Under the pieces are notes generated by a model. It was given only the letters and a program-made list of their open reading frames with translations. It had not been told where the DNA came from and ran no database searches. From NCBI RefSeq assembly GCF_010183535.1, contig NC_071328.1:12462001-12526000 (forward strand): a stretch of DNA of 64,000 nucleotides. The letters run 5' to 3'. This DNA comes from Caenorhabditis remanei. Lineage: Eukaryota > Nematoda > Chromadorea > Rhabditida > Rhabditidae. The position numbers and the translations under genes were made by a program. Below, one piece after another: positions 36,201 to 47,526 of this stretch (its first letter is position 1; each line of letters begins with the position of its first letter).

Positions 36201-36704
36201 ATAATTTTCTTTTGTGGGACAATCAGTGATACCGTAAAACCCTCTCAAAGTTGGTCTTTTTCATCTGAAAAAGCCCAAAACACTGCACGGTAGTGTAGTA
36301 GTTTTTAAGGCGCGAATCTCAAAAACTATTTTGGTTATTAAAAAAAGTAACTGTGAAAATAAAGAGTATGATTTTTGCACATTTCATCAGTTAGAAACTT
36401 TTTTCCAGCTCTTTTAGTTTTTGAGTTATTAACCCTCAAAGTAAGTCACTCACTCAAAATCTTCGACACGAAGATTCACCACACGAACTCCTCCTTTTTT
36501 ATCCTTTTTATTTGCGACAATCGACAAATAGAATGCTCCATCAATTGTTCTTGAAATACAAAAATCTCCTGGATTTTTGAGAACAAAAGTCTCGACAAAG
36601 GGTACGGTAACATTGTAAAATACGGCATCCTTAATTTCAGACTCATCCTCCATCGATCTCTTTGTAATTTCGAATTCCGCTTTCGATTCGACCAACGTCA
36701 TCAT
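33204..36704 (-). CDS. SH2 domain plus pseudokinase protein
   Basis: Minus-strand exons: 36704-36454, 35898-35817, 35763-35620, 35573 to about 35444, about 34788-34698, 34640-34556, 34183-34017, 33970-33807 and 33379-33204. The first exons give an SH2-like domain (GDFCISRTIDGAFYLSIV, keeping the phosphotyrosine-binding Arg; then AQLIYQLKHEN). The remainder follows a tyrosine kinase fold, as in nematode Fer/Fps-type SH2 kinases. Key residues are gone: VAVK reads EAVF, the HRD region reads YHGAS, and the DFG position reads FNGAS. The C-lobe keeps APEV, GVFNLGRLFEQIL and HPNPTRRPT. A pseudokinase scaffold is likely. A TA-flanked TIR element (34795-35440) lies between exons 4 and 5, and the exact join there is unresolved, so function could be impaired. 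Confidence 0.7.
33452..33784. mobile_element. Palindromic element in last intron of the pseudokinase gene
   Basis: Inverted arms carry GTCATGGAGTCAGTCTGGAG (left) and CAAACTGACTCCATGACC (right). They also share CCTAGTATTCGAGAAAAACG and its complement around a centre near 33610. About 333 bp, no frame. Confidence 0.92.
34795..35440. mobile_element. TIR element with TA target duplication in the pseudokinase gene
   Basis: Left terminus TTTCCCGAGTACGGGAGCAT (34795) and right terminus ATGCTCCCGTACTCGGGAA (about 35421-35439) are inverted and bordered by TA on both sides. The TIRs themselves contain the palindrome CCCGAGTACGGG. The interior has three imperfect ~65-bp repeats with GAAGCTTGCTCTC and GGAAGTAGCGATTA. 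No transposase frame is present. A TA duplication fits a Tc1/mariner-mobilised nonautonomous element. Confidence 0.8.
35990..36215. repeat. Palindromic repeat, CTCTCTAGAGAGT family
   Basis: AGTTGACAACTTTTTTGTAC (36000-36020) is inverted at 36147-36165. ACTCCCTAGAGAGTTATGGA pairs with TAACTCTCTAGAGAGTGCTT. It lies in intron 1 of the pseudokinase gene. Related copies are at about 57410-57590 and 58125-58440. Confidence 0.85.
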
Positions 36705-37189
36705 TGCTTTGAATCAATCGATTTTTTATGGGACGAGACGGTGACGAGATCAAAATATTGTTTGACCAGTGAGGGATATTTGGAATAAAGTTTTTTCCGT
36801 GTTTTGGTTGGAAATTAGTTTTTTCACGGAACATTCTAGAAGAACTCGGGAGATTTGGGAGGTCACGTGAAAATGAGAGATGCTGGAATGTCCACGCTGT
36901 TAGAAAAAAATTTAAAAGTTACGGTAGCTTGTATTACTGTAGCTCTCTTCTTTGCTGCCCTCTCATCATCCCTCATTGTCAGTCACTCAGTTTCAGAAAG
37001 GCATATCTCATTTTCTAGAATAGCTATCAAAAAGTTGCTAACTACAAAAATAATCAGCATAAAATTTTGCGCATTTTGTTAATTGACAAATTTTTGATAG
37101 CTCTTCAGGTTTTTGAGATATGAATCTTGGAAAAGAAGTGATTTTTTAATGTCAGAGGGCTACAGTATCCCCGTTCATTTCGTACCGGG

Positions 37190-37490
37190 GGTGACGGGTT
37201 GACACCGCGCACTAAACTCTTTTTGTTTTTTTTTGCATCGGGCTACAGTAAGAGCAATCAAAGAAAGCCATAACTTTCTAGGTTTATGGCTGGTTTTTAT
37301 TACTATACACATTTTATTTCGCCTTTTCTCAATCTCGCCACGTCATGCTACTTAACTCATCCATCCACGATTCGAGAAAAAAAAATCCACGTCACTCGGA
37401 TTAGCACATAAATTTCATGTGATTGACACTTTTGGTGGAGTGGAATAAATGGAAAAAGCAGAGGAAATTGAAGGGAAGTGCTTTTTTTAA
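37190..37490 (-). repeat. Inverted partial copy of the 39.3-39.77 kb repeat
   Basis: This segment is the reverse complement of about 39300-39600. It shares ATGTGATTGACACTTTTGGT and its complement, plus GTTTATGGCTGGTTTTTATT and its complement. Next to it at 37790-38060 is a direct partial copy of 39530-39770. Confidence 0.88.
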
Positions 37491-37789
37491 GGGAACAGGG
37501 GGGAAACGAGAAAATGGAACTCTTGATGGCTATACATACTTCAACGAAGAAGATAGAGAGGGACTAGGAGTCGTAAAGAAGCTAGAGTGTCTCGTTGTCT
37601 GCACCCTCCTCCTCTCTCAGTGCATGTCTTCAAAGGCGCATATCTCGAGAACGTGAAGCGCTAGAAAAAAGTTGTCAATTAAAACAATTATCAGCATGAA
37701 ATTTTGCACATTTTGTTAATTGGTAACCTTTTGATAGCATTTCAAAGTTTCGAAATGTGTGCCTTGAAAGTAACAGCAAGTGGGAGAGA

Positions 37790-38060
37790 CAGAGAAAGAA
37801 GTTGATGTCAGTAGAAATTTAGGGCTTTCTTTGATTGCTCGGGCTTTCTGGGGTACTGTAGCTCGACGCAAAAAAACAAAAAGAGTTTGGGCAATCCCGG
37901 AAACTAACCGGAGACCCAATGTGCTCTAAGTCTACGCTTACCGCCTGCGCCATGAGGACGTAAAGTCGCCGCTTTTCCCCGGGGTGGTGACAAACGGGGT
38001 TATCGCCTCTAATTTGATCCCTGAGATGTCAGTATTTCACGTATATTTTTGATGTTGAGC
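37790..38060 (+). repeat. Direct partial copy of the 39.3-39.77 kb repeat with a degenerate tRNA-like segment
   Basis: CTTTGATTGCTCGGGCTTTC, AAGTCTACGCTTACCGCCTG and CAGTATTTCACGTATATTTT are shared with 39530-39770. The tRNA-like part (37880-37955) has lost its T-arm consensus here: the text reads CCGGAAACTAACCGG instead of a TTCGA-type loop. Confidence 0.85.
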
Positions 38061-38079
38061 TCCGGCGGAGCCTAACTAG

Positions 38080-39050
38080 CCACGACCATCTGTTCCATGT
38101 CAACAATAGGTTGGTTTCTTTTGCTCATTTTTCAAAACTTTTTTTCCTTTTCCTCGAAATGCCAAAACAACACAATTTCTCCTCTTTTTTCTCCCAGTAC
38201 GACACATAAAATTTATGACTTTACAAGCTCAGAGCTTTGAGAAAAAAGAAGAAAGTGCTCCTTGCAAAAAAAGTATATGATTTCTTTCTTTTTCCCACCA
38301 AAAGTAGTGACGGGATTATTGAATTTTTGGGCGGTCCACTCTTTTTTCTTCTTCGGAGCCACCGGAAAACAAAAGATCTATCATCTAACTCTGATCACAC
38401 TCCCTGCTTTCTTTCCTTTTTTCCCAATTTTCTTATTTTTTGTTTTCCGAATTTTCCCTTGGGAAACATTGAAAAGATTCAAAGATTTTCGAAATTTTTT
38501 GATGAAAAAGCTATTCTGAGAAGGAGAAAAAGAAGAAGATGTTCTCGAATGAACGACTCCCTTGTCGATTATGAAAAACGTTTTTGATCTACTCTGGAAA
38601 TGGGTTACTGTAGTGCGATCTGGACTCTGATTTCAAAATTCTGATGTCCGGGTTCTGAATTTTCGAGTTTGGGATTCTAGATTCTCAATTCCGTCTGATA
38701 ACGGAAAATATGAAGTTTGCTCTTCATAATTAACTTCCTCTGTCATCGGCTCATCGAAACATTTCTCAAAATCAACAATTAAAATTTCAGAATTCGAGAA
38801 AATAGGAGCCTTCTTCCTTCTTCTTCTTTTTTCCAAACATCATTTCCTATTTTTCCTGCAAAGTCTCTTCTTCTTTTTGATTTGGTTCTCTTCTTCTCTT
38901 TTTTTGTTTCTTCAGTTTACTTACTTTGCTTCGAAAATGTGTGTCACAAACAGAAGAACAAGAGAACGAATCTAAATTTGAATGTATATTTGGTTGGTTT
39001 TTGAATGACGTGATCTCGATGTTCTTTTCCGCTTTATAGGAGCCTATTTC
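38080..39050. other. Intergenic, AT- and pyrimidine-rich, no gene seen
   Basis: Several short open frames exist on both strands, but none has splice signals, conserved motifs or codon character. A further AGAGCTATC-family palindrome begins at about 39058. Confidence 0.5.
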
Positions 39051-39299
39051 TTTTCAAGGCCAAGAGGTTTCAATAAATTGTTAACAAATAAAATGTGCAA
39101 ACTTTCATGCTGATCATTTTTGTAGCTGAACACTTCTCTCTAGCGCTTCACGTTCTTGAGATATGCGCATTTGAAGACCTCATGCCGAGGAGAGAGGAGG
39201 ACGGCGCAGACAACGAGACACTCTAGCTTCTCTGCGTCTCCAACGCCCTCTCTCTATCTGCTTACTTGAAGTTTGTATAACTTTCAGGAGTTTTTCTCT

Positions 39300-39775
39300 T
39301 TTCCCTTAAAAAGAGCACTTCCATTCAATTTCCTCCGTTTTTCCATTTATTCCACCCCACCAAAAGTGTCAATCACATGAAATTTATGTGTAAATCCGAG
39401 TGTATACATATGACGTGGATTTTCTCTTTTTTCTCGAAGTTGATGGGTTAAGTGGCATGACGTGGCTAGATTGGGAAAAGGCGAAATAAAATGTGTATAG
39501 TAATAAAAACCAGCCATAAACCAAGAAATTAATGGTTTTCTTTGATTGCTCGGGCTTTCTGGGGTACTGTAGCTCGACGCAAAAAAAACAAAAAGAGTTT
39601 GGGCGGTCCGGGAATCGAACCACAAACCCATTGTGCGCTAAGTCTACGCTTACCGCCTGCGCCAAAAGGGCGTATGGTCGCCGCTTTTCCCGGGGTGATG
39701 ATAAACGGGGTTATCCCCTCTAATTTGATCCCGTCAGTATTTCACGTATATTTTTGATGTTGAGCTCCGCCCCCT
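39300..39775. repeat. Composite repeat containing a tRNA-like segment
   Basis: On the minus strand, 39668-39599 reads TGGCGCAGGCGGTAAGCG (A-box-like), then GTGGTTCGATTCCCGGACCG (B-box and T-arm-like). Acceptor-arm pairing is not convincing, so this is tRNA-derived rather than a working tRNA. Partial copies in both orientations lie 1.7-2.1 kb to the left, so it behaves like a SINE-type or composite repeat. Confidence 0.7.
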
Positions 39776-39789
39776 TTTGCAATACTGTC

Positions 39790-41460
39790 CCACATTTCAT
39801 CATTCTTTGCTCAAAAGTCTCAAACCCAATTGTAGAAAATTGCTTTCAAACCAACTCCCGATCTTACAAGTGTGCGCTAGAATTGCCAAAAAAGTGTTTC
39901 CATTTTCCCTCCTTTGAATCCGTTATTTCTCTCATCGTTTTCCTTTTTTTCTACTTCTTCTCGGGACCAATTTCCGATAAATAATTCATTCGGAATGAAA
40001 GTTCCAAGAGGCACATGAAAAGGAGAAAAACTAGAAAATGGTCTTTTTGGAACGGGTGAAAAAGAAAGAGAAAAAGAAGAAGAATGTTCTCCGGGAAATG
40101 GAGAAATTCGATTAGACTTGAAAAGGAAATTGAGTGAGTTCCAAGAAGAGCAGTTGAATTGGATTTTGGAATCTTGAAAAGAGAATTCGTTTGAAAATTG
40201 AAGTGGCGCAAGTGCGCTCTGTTTTACTTTTTTGATTGCTTCACTCTAAATGGACATTTTTGTTAAAAATGTTTAACTTACAATTTACAAAATGAAAAGA
40301 TCAATTTTCCACCTTTATGAATCAGCTATTTGAATTTACAAATGATGCAAGTGCGCTCTGTTGCACTTTTGTTGTTTTTGGCTTTTTCAGCCAATTTTAC
40401 CTGTTTTTCGTAATTTTTCAGTAATCTGATACAAAAACTTTGAAGTTTGGCAGGTTTTTGACCGATTTGCTCTGAAAATTTCATTCAAAAATCTTTTCAA
40501 CACCACAATCACCTAAACTTCTCTTCTCCTTCTCAGAAATGCCCTGAATACCCCGTAATTATCAATATATATCTAGAATGTTCTACTGACCAATTCTTGT
40601 AACATCTCTCTCCTCTTATGACATCATCACTGCCCCGTTCCTTTTAGAGCATCCTTTCATTTCCATAATCTTCTCTCTTTTATAAATTTCCGAAATCTCT
40701 TCTCTAATTTAATCCTCACTTCCTTTAAGGGGATTTTCCCAAAGTGCTCTCATTTCCTTTTCGAAAAGAGCCGGAAATCTGACGGATGAAGTCATACAAT
40801 CTACCCAACCCTTACCTAAAAGCAGTGCTTTCTTATATCCACCCACGCCTAACTAACTTCCGTGATTAGCTGGCGAAACGGTGTGCACTTTTGATTTTGG
40901 TCCGCAGGGTCACTGGTTCGACTCCAGTATGATTTTTTGTTTTTTTTTTTCAATTTTAATAACAAAACAAAAATAACCTAGACATTATAGTTCTGTAGTT
41001 ATAGAATCTGAGGAACATGTCATGTCACATTTCTCTCAATCGCAGACAAATTACGAATCAAAGAGCACTTTGTGAGGCGGATGGATGTGATGTGCATGAC
41101 TAAAGAAGGGGGAGAAAGAGAGGGTTTGACTTTTTGAACTTCATTTTGAATGTATCAAAACTATGTTTTTAACGGAGGGGGTAACATCTTCCAGAACCTT
41201 CGAGATTTTTAAAATATTTTTGATCTACTCAAAAATTCCAGACGAATGAAAAAAGGTGGGGGAAGAAGGCAGGTGCAAGATAATCTCTATGAGGCGAATG
41301 GCATTAAACTTGCCATTTAGAATTAATTCTCTTCCTGAACTTTACTTTCTGGTCTAATCTTCTTCCCAAGGGATTAAGCATCTTGTTTGAAAGAGAAAAG
41401 TTTCCTTCTCCAAGATGAGTTTATCTGTTTGAAGCTAGTCGAAGTTGAGGAGTAGTAAAC
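39790..41460. other. Intergenic, no gene; one tRNA-like fragment
   Basis: At 40865-40935 a plus-strand stretch has a tRNA-like T-arm (ACTGGTTCGACTCCAGT, a perfect 5-bp stem with 7-nt loop) and a TAGCTGGCGAAACGG A-box-like start. The acceptor ends do not pair. Two blocks near 40205 and 40348 repeat GCAAGTGCGCTCTGTT. Nothing else is supported. Confidence 0.5.
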
Positions 41461-41499
41461 TGTCGAAAGCTGTGAAAGTTTAATTTTTCGGGTAGATCA

Positions 41500-41900
41500 A
41501 ATCTTGTTCTACATTTTTGTAGTTTATAACTTTTTCCCAACTGTTATAGATTTCGAGATATACGCTTTCAAAGACTGTAGGTTTTTAGAGTTTTTAGAAA
41601 AAATCACTCAATTTCACAAGCTCACCACGTGCCTCCACAATGTCCAAATTCAACGAATCTTATATTTTTCGGGTAGATCAAACCTACATCTCCATTTTTG
41701 TAGTTGACAACTTTTTGATAGCTTTGTCAGGTTTCGAGATATAAGCGTTGGAGACGCAGAGAAGTCAGACACCCTCGTTTCTCTGCATCTCTCTACTCTC
41801 TCTCTCTCCCTACAGAGCCTATCTTCCAAGCCTCATATCTTTAAATCTAGAGGAGCTACAAAAAAGTTGTCAACTACAAAAATGAAGTCTTTGACTTTTT
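41500..41900. repeat. Palindromic repeat cluster upstream of the synaptotagmin gene
   Basis: Two tandem blocks share TCGGGTAGATCAAA and TTTTTGTAGTTGACAACTTT-type text. The second is followed by the CT-rich module with inverted CAGAGAAGTCAGACACC and by the reverse arm AAAAAAGTTGTCAACTACAA at about 41862-41881. Confidence 0.75.
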
Positions 41901-42189
41901 CCATTTAAAAACCAAAAATTTATAAAATCTGGATATCTGATTGCAGAGTTACAGTATCTCAAACATTTCCGATTTCTTCTTCTAAGTTCTGCCGCAGTGT
42001 AATGTTGTGCCTGGTACCAGACATAGCTGACACATATTATCTCCTAAGCCAGCTTTCTCCAGAATCTTCTCAAAGTCCCTTAGAAGATTTTCTCATATTT
42101 TGAAAGTGAGTTCACTTCTTGTTCCCCCATAAAAGATTAATATGAAAAAGCTCTCGAGGACGCGGGGTCATAAATCTATGCTACCGTAG

Positions 42190-42622
42190 TCCTATATCTT
42201 TTTCAATTACTTTTCTCTTCTTCTTTTTTTCCTTTCTAATCTCATCTCGCCATTTTTTCACACCTCCTTCTTCATCTTCTCTTTTTTTCTTTTTTCTTCT
42301 CCTCGCCCTTTTGTGACGTCGTCTGGCGCGAAGCGGCTCGCGCAGCGGCATCGATTGTAGGGAGGGGAGCAACAAGTGCTCCATACTTATTCGTCATTCT
42401 TTCTCCATCTCTCTCTCTCTTTTTTCTTCTTTTCAGCTGACTGACACAACGTCTTCTCAGGACTCCGCCCCACTTTTCTCCCTCCCCTCTCGTTCTCTTT
42501 TCACTTTTCTTCTTCTTCTTTTTGGCTCACAGAGCCCCAAGCTTCCTTTCACTCACTTTTTCTTTTCGGTCGACGCATTTCTTCGGACGCCGATCGACAC
42601 AGCAGACGCCCTCTCTCGTCAC
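42190..42622 (+). promoter_or_regulatory. Pyrimidine-rich region before the synaptotagmin start
   Basis: A strongly C/T-rich stretch runs up to the first coding exon, a base composition seen upstream of many Caenorhabditis genes. It includes a TGACGTCGTC block near 42314. It probably holds the promoter and 5' UTR. No TATA or trans-splice site was fixed. Confidence 0.4.
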
Positions 42623-45600
42623 ATGCCCCACTATCAACAGGGGTTGGCGAAGAGCGCGGGACACGGTAAGTACAATTTTCAGAAAAATTGAAAATGTAGC
42701 TAGACAGTACAAATTGGCGAGGAAATCCTCTTAAAATCAATTCGAATTTGAATACTATTTGAAGCTATTGTCTGGCGACACACTTTTGTAGTTTGGAAAA
42801 CTTTTCTGTCAACTTTGTCAAGCTTTAATTTCGTAGGGTGACCTCACACAAAAATGTTATCAACTACAAAATTGTGCGCCCAGATATCTTCTATATTTTT
42901 GCAGTTGACAACTTTTTGATACGTCTTCTAGATTTTGAGATACACACGTTTGAAGATAGGCGGCGAGAGTGAGAGACGCAGAGAAGTCAGACACTCTCGT
43001 TTCTCTGCGTATCTCTCCATCTTTAAAGCTTCATATCTCAAATACTAGAGTAGATATCAAAAAACTTCCAACTGCAAAAATGTAGATCTTATTTTGATCT
43101 ACACAGCCAATGTAAAATTGACGCACCTTCTCAAAACTGACTAATTTATTTCCCTCACTACCTCACCTGGCCACCTGGAGGCCTTCCCTAGTCAGTTCTC
43201 TCTTAGAATGAATCATACTTTCTCTCATGCCAGAGACATTCTGAAAGTTAAAAATGATTCATTTTTCTTCTGAAACTGATCATTTTCTCCTTTTCCTATG
43301 ATCACATATAAATATATTCCGAGCCTCTCCCTCCTCTAGGGGGTGTTCATTATTCCAAGCGATCATATTTTTGTTATTCCCTTTCGAAAGATCTCTCTTA
43401 ACCCCGAAAACAACATTTTCACAAAGTACATGCCTTCTGATTCCTCATCATATGGCTTCTGGAGAATCATGACTCAATTATTCTCAGAATCCATCAGCCA
43501 ATCAGAATACAATAACACCCTATAATTTTGAGTTGTTTACCAAGACACAATTTTCCAAATTGATCACAAAAATCTCTTTTTCTCTCGAATTGCCAATCGT
43601 CACTTGGTCCCTGCGGAGAGCACGTAATTCGACACTCTTTATAGAAAAAGGACTTGCAAAAGTTTTTTTGGAATATTCTAGGACTCCTAGTTGTGACGTC
43701 ATTTCATCTGGAGGTTATTAGAGTTTAAAATAGGAACGCGAAAACGATTTTGATGGGGTCCGGCTGCGCTACGTGGACAGAACTGAGCCGACATCCCTAA
43801 GGTGGTCATAAGCCAAAGCTTGCTCGCTTCAATGATATCACGAACACTTTTTCTCCCGAATGACGTCTACATTAGAATTCGAAATAGCTTTTTTTCTAAA
43901 TACCTGACATCATGTCTCACAAGTTGTTTCCATTGGTTTTACTGTTTTGTGTTCCCGTGAGAAAATAATTTTCAAAAAAAGCAACAACCAAAACATTTTC
44001 GCATCCTTAGAAATTCTCAAGAAGCCAGAAAGATTTCTGAACTTCCGGTCAGAAATCAGAAATAGAGCAGGATATGACGTCACATTACTCTCCGGATTTC
44101 TAACTTGGGAGGATTATGACGGGTCCAGTCAATTTCATAAGGAAAAGAGCATTTAGGGGATAAAGATAAGCTAGGGGGTTTAGGTAAGACTAAGCTTTTT
44201 GTGTAGGCGGCTGTCTTCTTCTTTTTCATTTTTTGAATGAATTTCGCTCGAAAATGGAAAATGGATTCTTCAAAACTATGGAGCCTATTGAGAAATCACT
44301 GATTACTATTTTGCCTGTCACGTTCGCACTTTAGAGTTCGAGTCCGCTTGCCACCAAAATGTTTTTCTTTTTTGCCAACTTTTTTCTTGTCTCCCAGAAG
44401 ACACCTTATAATTTCGAGAAAACCGGACACACTTTTCAAGAAGAAACCCCCATTATCCTCTCACGAACAAGGAAATCCTCTTGTTCTTCCTTGTTTTTTT
44501 TCTTTTTTCTTTTTGACATGTTATTCTAGTCATTTTCTCTTCCGTGAGGGGGGACAGCGTCCGGAATTATTTATTCTAGCTCGAGGAGCAAAATGATTAA
44601 GGAAAAGAGAGGGGAAAGCTGATTATGTAGGAATGTGAAATGAGGCTTAATTGAGGGGGAGAGAAGACGGGAGATTATGAGAAGCGCTCAGAGATCTGAA
44701 AAACTTTTTTTATTGACTAAATGTAGAATGATCAGAGATGAGAAATGAATTATGTTGATTTTTGCAGAATGGTTCTATCTCGGAGTTGGTGGAGCCGTCG
44801 GTCTCGCGGTTCTTGTAGCCGTTGCCGCCCTTCTCGCCGTTCGTAAACGTCGTCAATACCCATCACTTCTTCTCCCACCCAAGCAGGTTAGTGAAATCAC
44901 GTGGAATGTCGATTTACGACGAGCTCTCGTAAATCGACACGGCTTGATGGCACGCGGTGGTGTCTAGAATTTCAAGGGCAGGCATTCAGAATGCCATTAA
45001 TTCCTGACTCACATGAAAGTACACCTAGACTCTGGTCTCTGTCTGTTCCAGAAAAGAAACGAAAGTGCAAATTTCTTTTGCACTTGCTCTTTAATTACTT
45101 CTGAAACTGGCTCTATTTCCGGAGATGTTTCTTAGAAGAACAGAAGACGTCAATGTTTGTTCCGAAGGCATGGGGAGACCCAAAATTTCATTAGGATATA
45201 GAAAAGAGAGAAAAGAAAAGAAAGCTTTTGTTTACGCTCAAATCATTCCGGACCAAGGACTACGCACACACACAAAAAAAATTGAGCATTTTCTTTTAGG
45301 TGATTGCCGTCCGCGGAGGATTTCCCAAGGGTCCTGGAGGCCTTAAACAATCGCCGTCTCCCCTCCAATCGCCACTTTCAAATGACTCTACTCCATCACC
45401 AGTCGTCCCATTACAAACTCTTCTCGAGGATCGAACCCGCAAACTCTCTCCATCCGAACTTCCATCGGAACGTGGAAATATCGCCTTCACATTGAGCTAT
45501 GATCCCCATACTCTGACACTTCTCGTCAGTATCATCAACTGTCGGAATCTGTGCGAAATGGTGGTTTCGCGTGATGGACAATGTCTTCTCGACCCGTATG

Positions 45601-46552
45601 TCAAGCTTCAACTCCTTCCGGAACGAGAGCATCGTGTCAAGACCCGAATCGTTCGTTCCACCACTAACCCGGTCTACGAGGAGCAGTTCGCAATGTATGG
45701 TGTCACTCATGAGCAAGTCAACTTTGCCACGTTGCACTTCCAGGTATCACAACTAGAATAAGAATTCATTGAAATTTCAAAGTTTAGGTCGTTGCCTTCG
45801 ACCGTTACTCCCGTGATACTGTCGTTGGAGAATGCGTTTATCGATTGGCTGATGCGGAACTTCAAGTGCACAGTGAGATGAGGTAATACCCACTCTTTCA
45901 CCTCCTGCTCTTCCCTACCGTATCTTTCTTCCAGAGTCGAACTCCCACTCCTGCCACGTGCCACGGATACTGTAGCCGCTCGCGGTGAGCTCCTTCTCTC
46001 TTTGACCTATCAAGCCGCGTTCAACAACTTGACGGTTGTTGTGCTCAAAGCTCGTGGACTTGGCGGACGAAATGATGCCGGAACTGCAGGTAAGAGGCAT
46101 AGCAAAGAAAAGAAAAAAAGAAAAGTTTTTCCTTCCTTTTCCACTTCGCTTGACTTGAATGACAGTTTACGAAAAGTGGGCGAAAAGAAACATGCCATTT
46201 AAATTGTCTATTTTAAGACCCATTCGTGAAACTCTACTTGCGAAAGGAAAGTGGCGAACGCATTGTCAAAAAGCGAACCCATGTCAGACGATCAACATTG
46301 AATCCGGTTTACAACGAGTCTTTTGTCTTCGAGCTACCAGATGATCGATTGGAACATTCTGTCATTGACCTTCAGGTTTGTGTAACTTCGCTCTATTGTA
46401 CCACTAATTAATGATTTCAGGTAATCAACCATGATCGTGTCAACCGAAACGACGTTATCGGCCGTGCTCTATTGAACATGGAGGATGCTCACGTCGTCGA
46501 GGTTCTCGAAAATCCAGGAAGACAAGTCGCTCAATGGCATCATCTCGATTAA
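42623..46552 (+). CDS. snt-4: Synaptotagmin (snt-4-like), 381 aa
   Basis: Exons 42623-42665, 44768-44886, 45300-45743, 45788-45882, 45935-46089, 46218-46375 and 46421-46552 join in frame. The product has a short N-terminus, one membrane segment ([19 protein letters not shown]) followed by KRRQ, a Ser/Pro linker, then C2A ([27 protein letters not shown]) and C2B ([41 protein letters not shown]). Synaptotagmins are vesicle proteins whose C2 domains bind membranes and often Ca2+. Some Ca2+-ligand Asp positions are changed: C2A loop 3 reads AFDRYSRD and C2B loop 3 reads [10 protein letters not shown]. This suggests weak or no Ca2+ binding, as in the SYT4/11 group. The symbol rests on this architecture and on adjacency to npp-12 and rab-10. 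Confidence 0.88.
42880..43105. repeat. Palindromic repeats in synaptotagmin intron 1
   Basis: TTGACAACTTTTTGATACGT and AGATATCAAAAAACTTCCAA are inverted arms. Between them is the CT-rich module AGAGAAGTCAGACACTCTCG with CGTTTCTCTGCG. This is the same family as 32550-33095. Confidence 0.8.
43110..44767. other. Rest of synaptotagmin intron 1
   Basis: About 1.65 kb of intronic DNA with no further exon supported. Near 44310-44350 AGAGTTCGAGTCCGCTTGCC resembles a tRNA 3' end but lacks a complete fold. Confidence 0.5.
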
Positions 46553-47500
46553 TTTAATTAATCCCGTGTAGATCACTACTGGTTTTCGGACCTAATTATT
46601 CCCCCAAAAAATATATAATATTTTCTTTTTAACATCTCTCGCTCTCTCTCACTCTCAATTCAAATAATCGCATATAATCTCTCAAAAACAAAAAAATTTT
46701 TTTTTCATTAACATGTCTCATTAACACTGAAATCACCACCACCACACCAATTAAGAACATCTCTCTTTATTGTATAACATCAACTCTCGAAGCATCTAAA
46801 TAACATCTGTCTATAACTAAATTCAACAAGAACTGTCTCTTTTTTTTCTTTTTGAACGAATAAAGATCCGTTCCCATTCTGTTATTTTTTGTTACATTTT
46901 TTGGTTTTTTATCGGTTTTTAGCGCAAGTTTTACTAATTTTCAGACGGGAAAACTGAAGGATGTCAAGAAAAACGAAACGCGGCTTGATTTCATGCTTCA
47001 GCAACATTTGAAAAAAGAATTTTTGTAAAATTCCGAATAATATTACATTTTCAAACGATTCTTAGTTTTTCAATGTTTTTCGTGGAATTATTGCAAAAAA
47101 CTTGTGCATAATCTTATTTTTAGTATTTTAATTAGTACTTTAACAAGTTTTCAGCGATTTTGACTCATTAATTTCAGCAGAAAATCAAAGAAAACTAAAT
47201 TTTAAGCAAAATTTTCATTCGCGCCACTATTTTTTCCGGCGACTACGATCTTCATTTCAGTTCACTGTCGTGAAGTTTGACGCCCGGTGTTTGCGTACAA
47301 CGGAAAAATTTTAAAATTTTTAGCGCAATTTTTCGCATTTTATAAGTTTGTTTCGCAGTAATGTTTGTTTTTCAACGATTTTTTCCAAATTTTAAAAGAA
47401 AAGTTGAATTTTCTTTTCTTTTTCTCACAAATCGTCTTATTTTTTCTTGAAAACCGAAATAGCGGGATTAAAAAGTTTGAAACCAATTTAAAAAATTCCA
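46553..47500. other. Intergenic between snt-4-like and npp-12
   Basis: About 0.95 kb holding the synaptotagmin 3' UTR, with possible poly(A) signal AATAAA near 46858, and the npp-12 upstream region. The spacing is too large for a typical nematode operon. No gene was seen. Confidence 0.5.
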
Positions 47501-47502
47501 GG
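47490..47502 (+). promoter_or_regulatory. Possible trans-splice acceptor of npp-12
   Basis: AAAAAATTCCAG ends about 25 bases before the npp-12 ATG. It has the AT-rich plus TTCCAG form of nematode splice acceptors with no visible upstream donor, so spliced-leader addition is plausible. Confidence 0.5.
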
Positions 47503-47526
47503 TGAGTAAACCGAGTGAATCAATCA

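Noticed and set aside
38237..38587. Plus-strand 116-codon frame
   Set aside because: AT-rich low-complexity sequence, no homologous motif and no splice context.
40865..40940. Functional tRNA gene
   Set aside because: The T-arm is perfect but the 5' and 3' acceptor strands do not pair and no clear anticodon arm forms.
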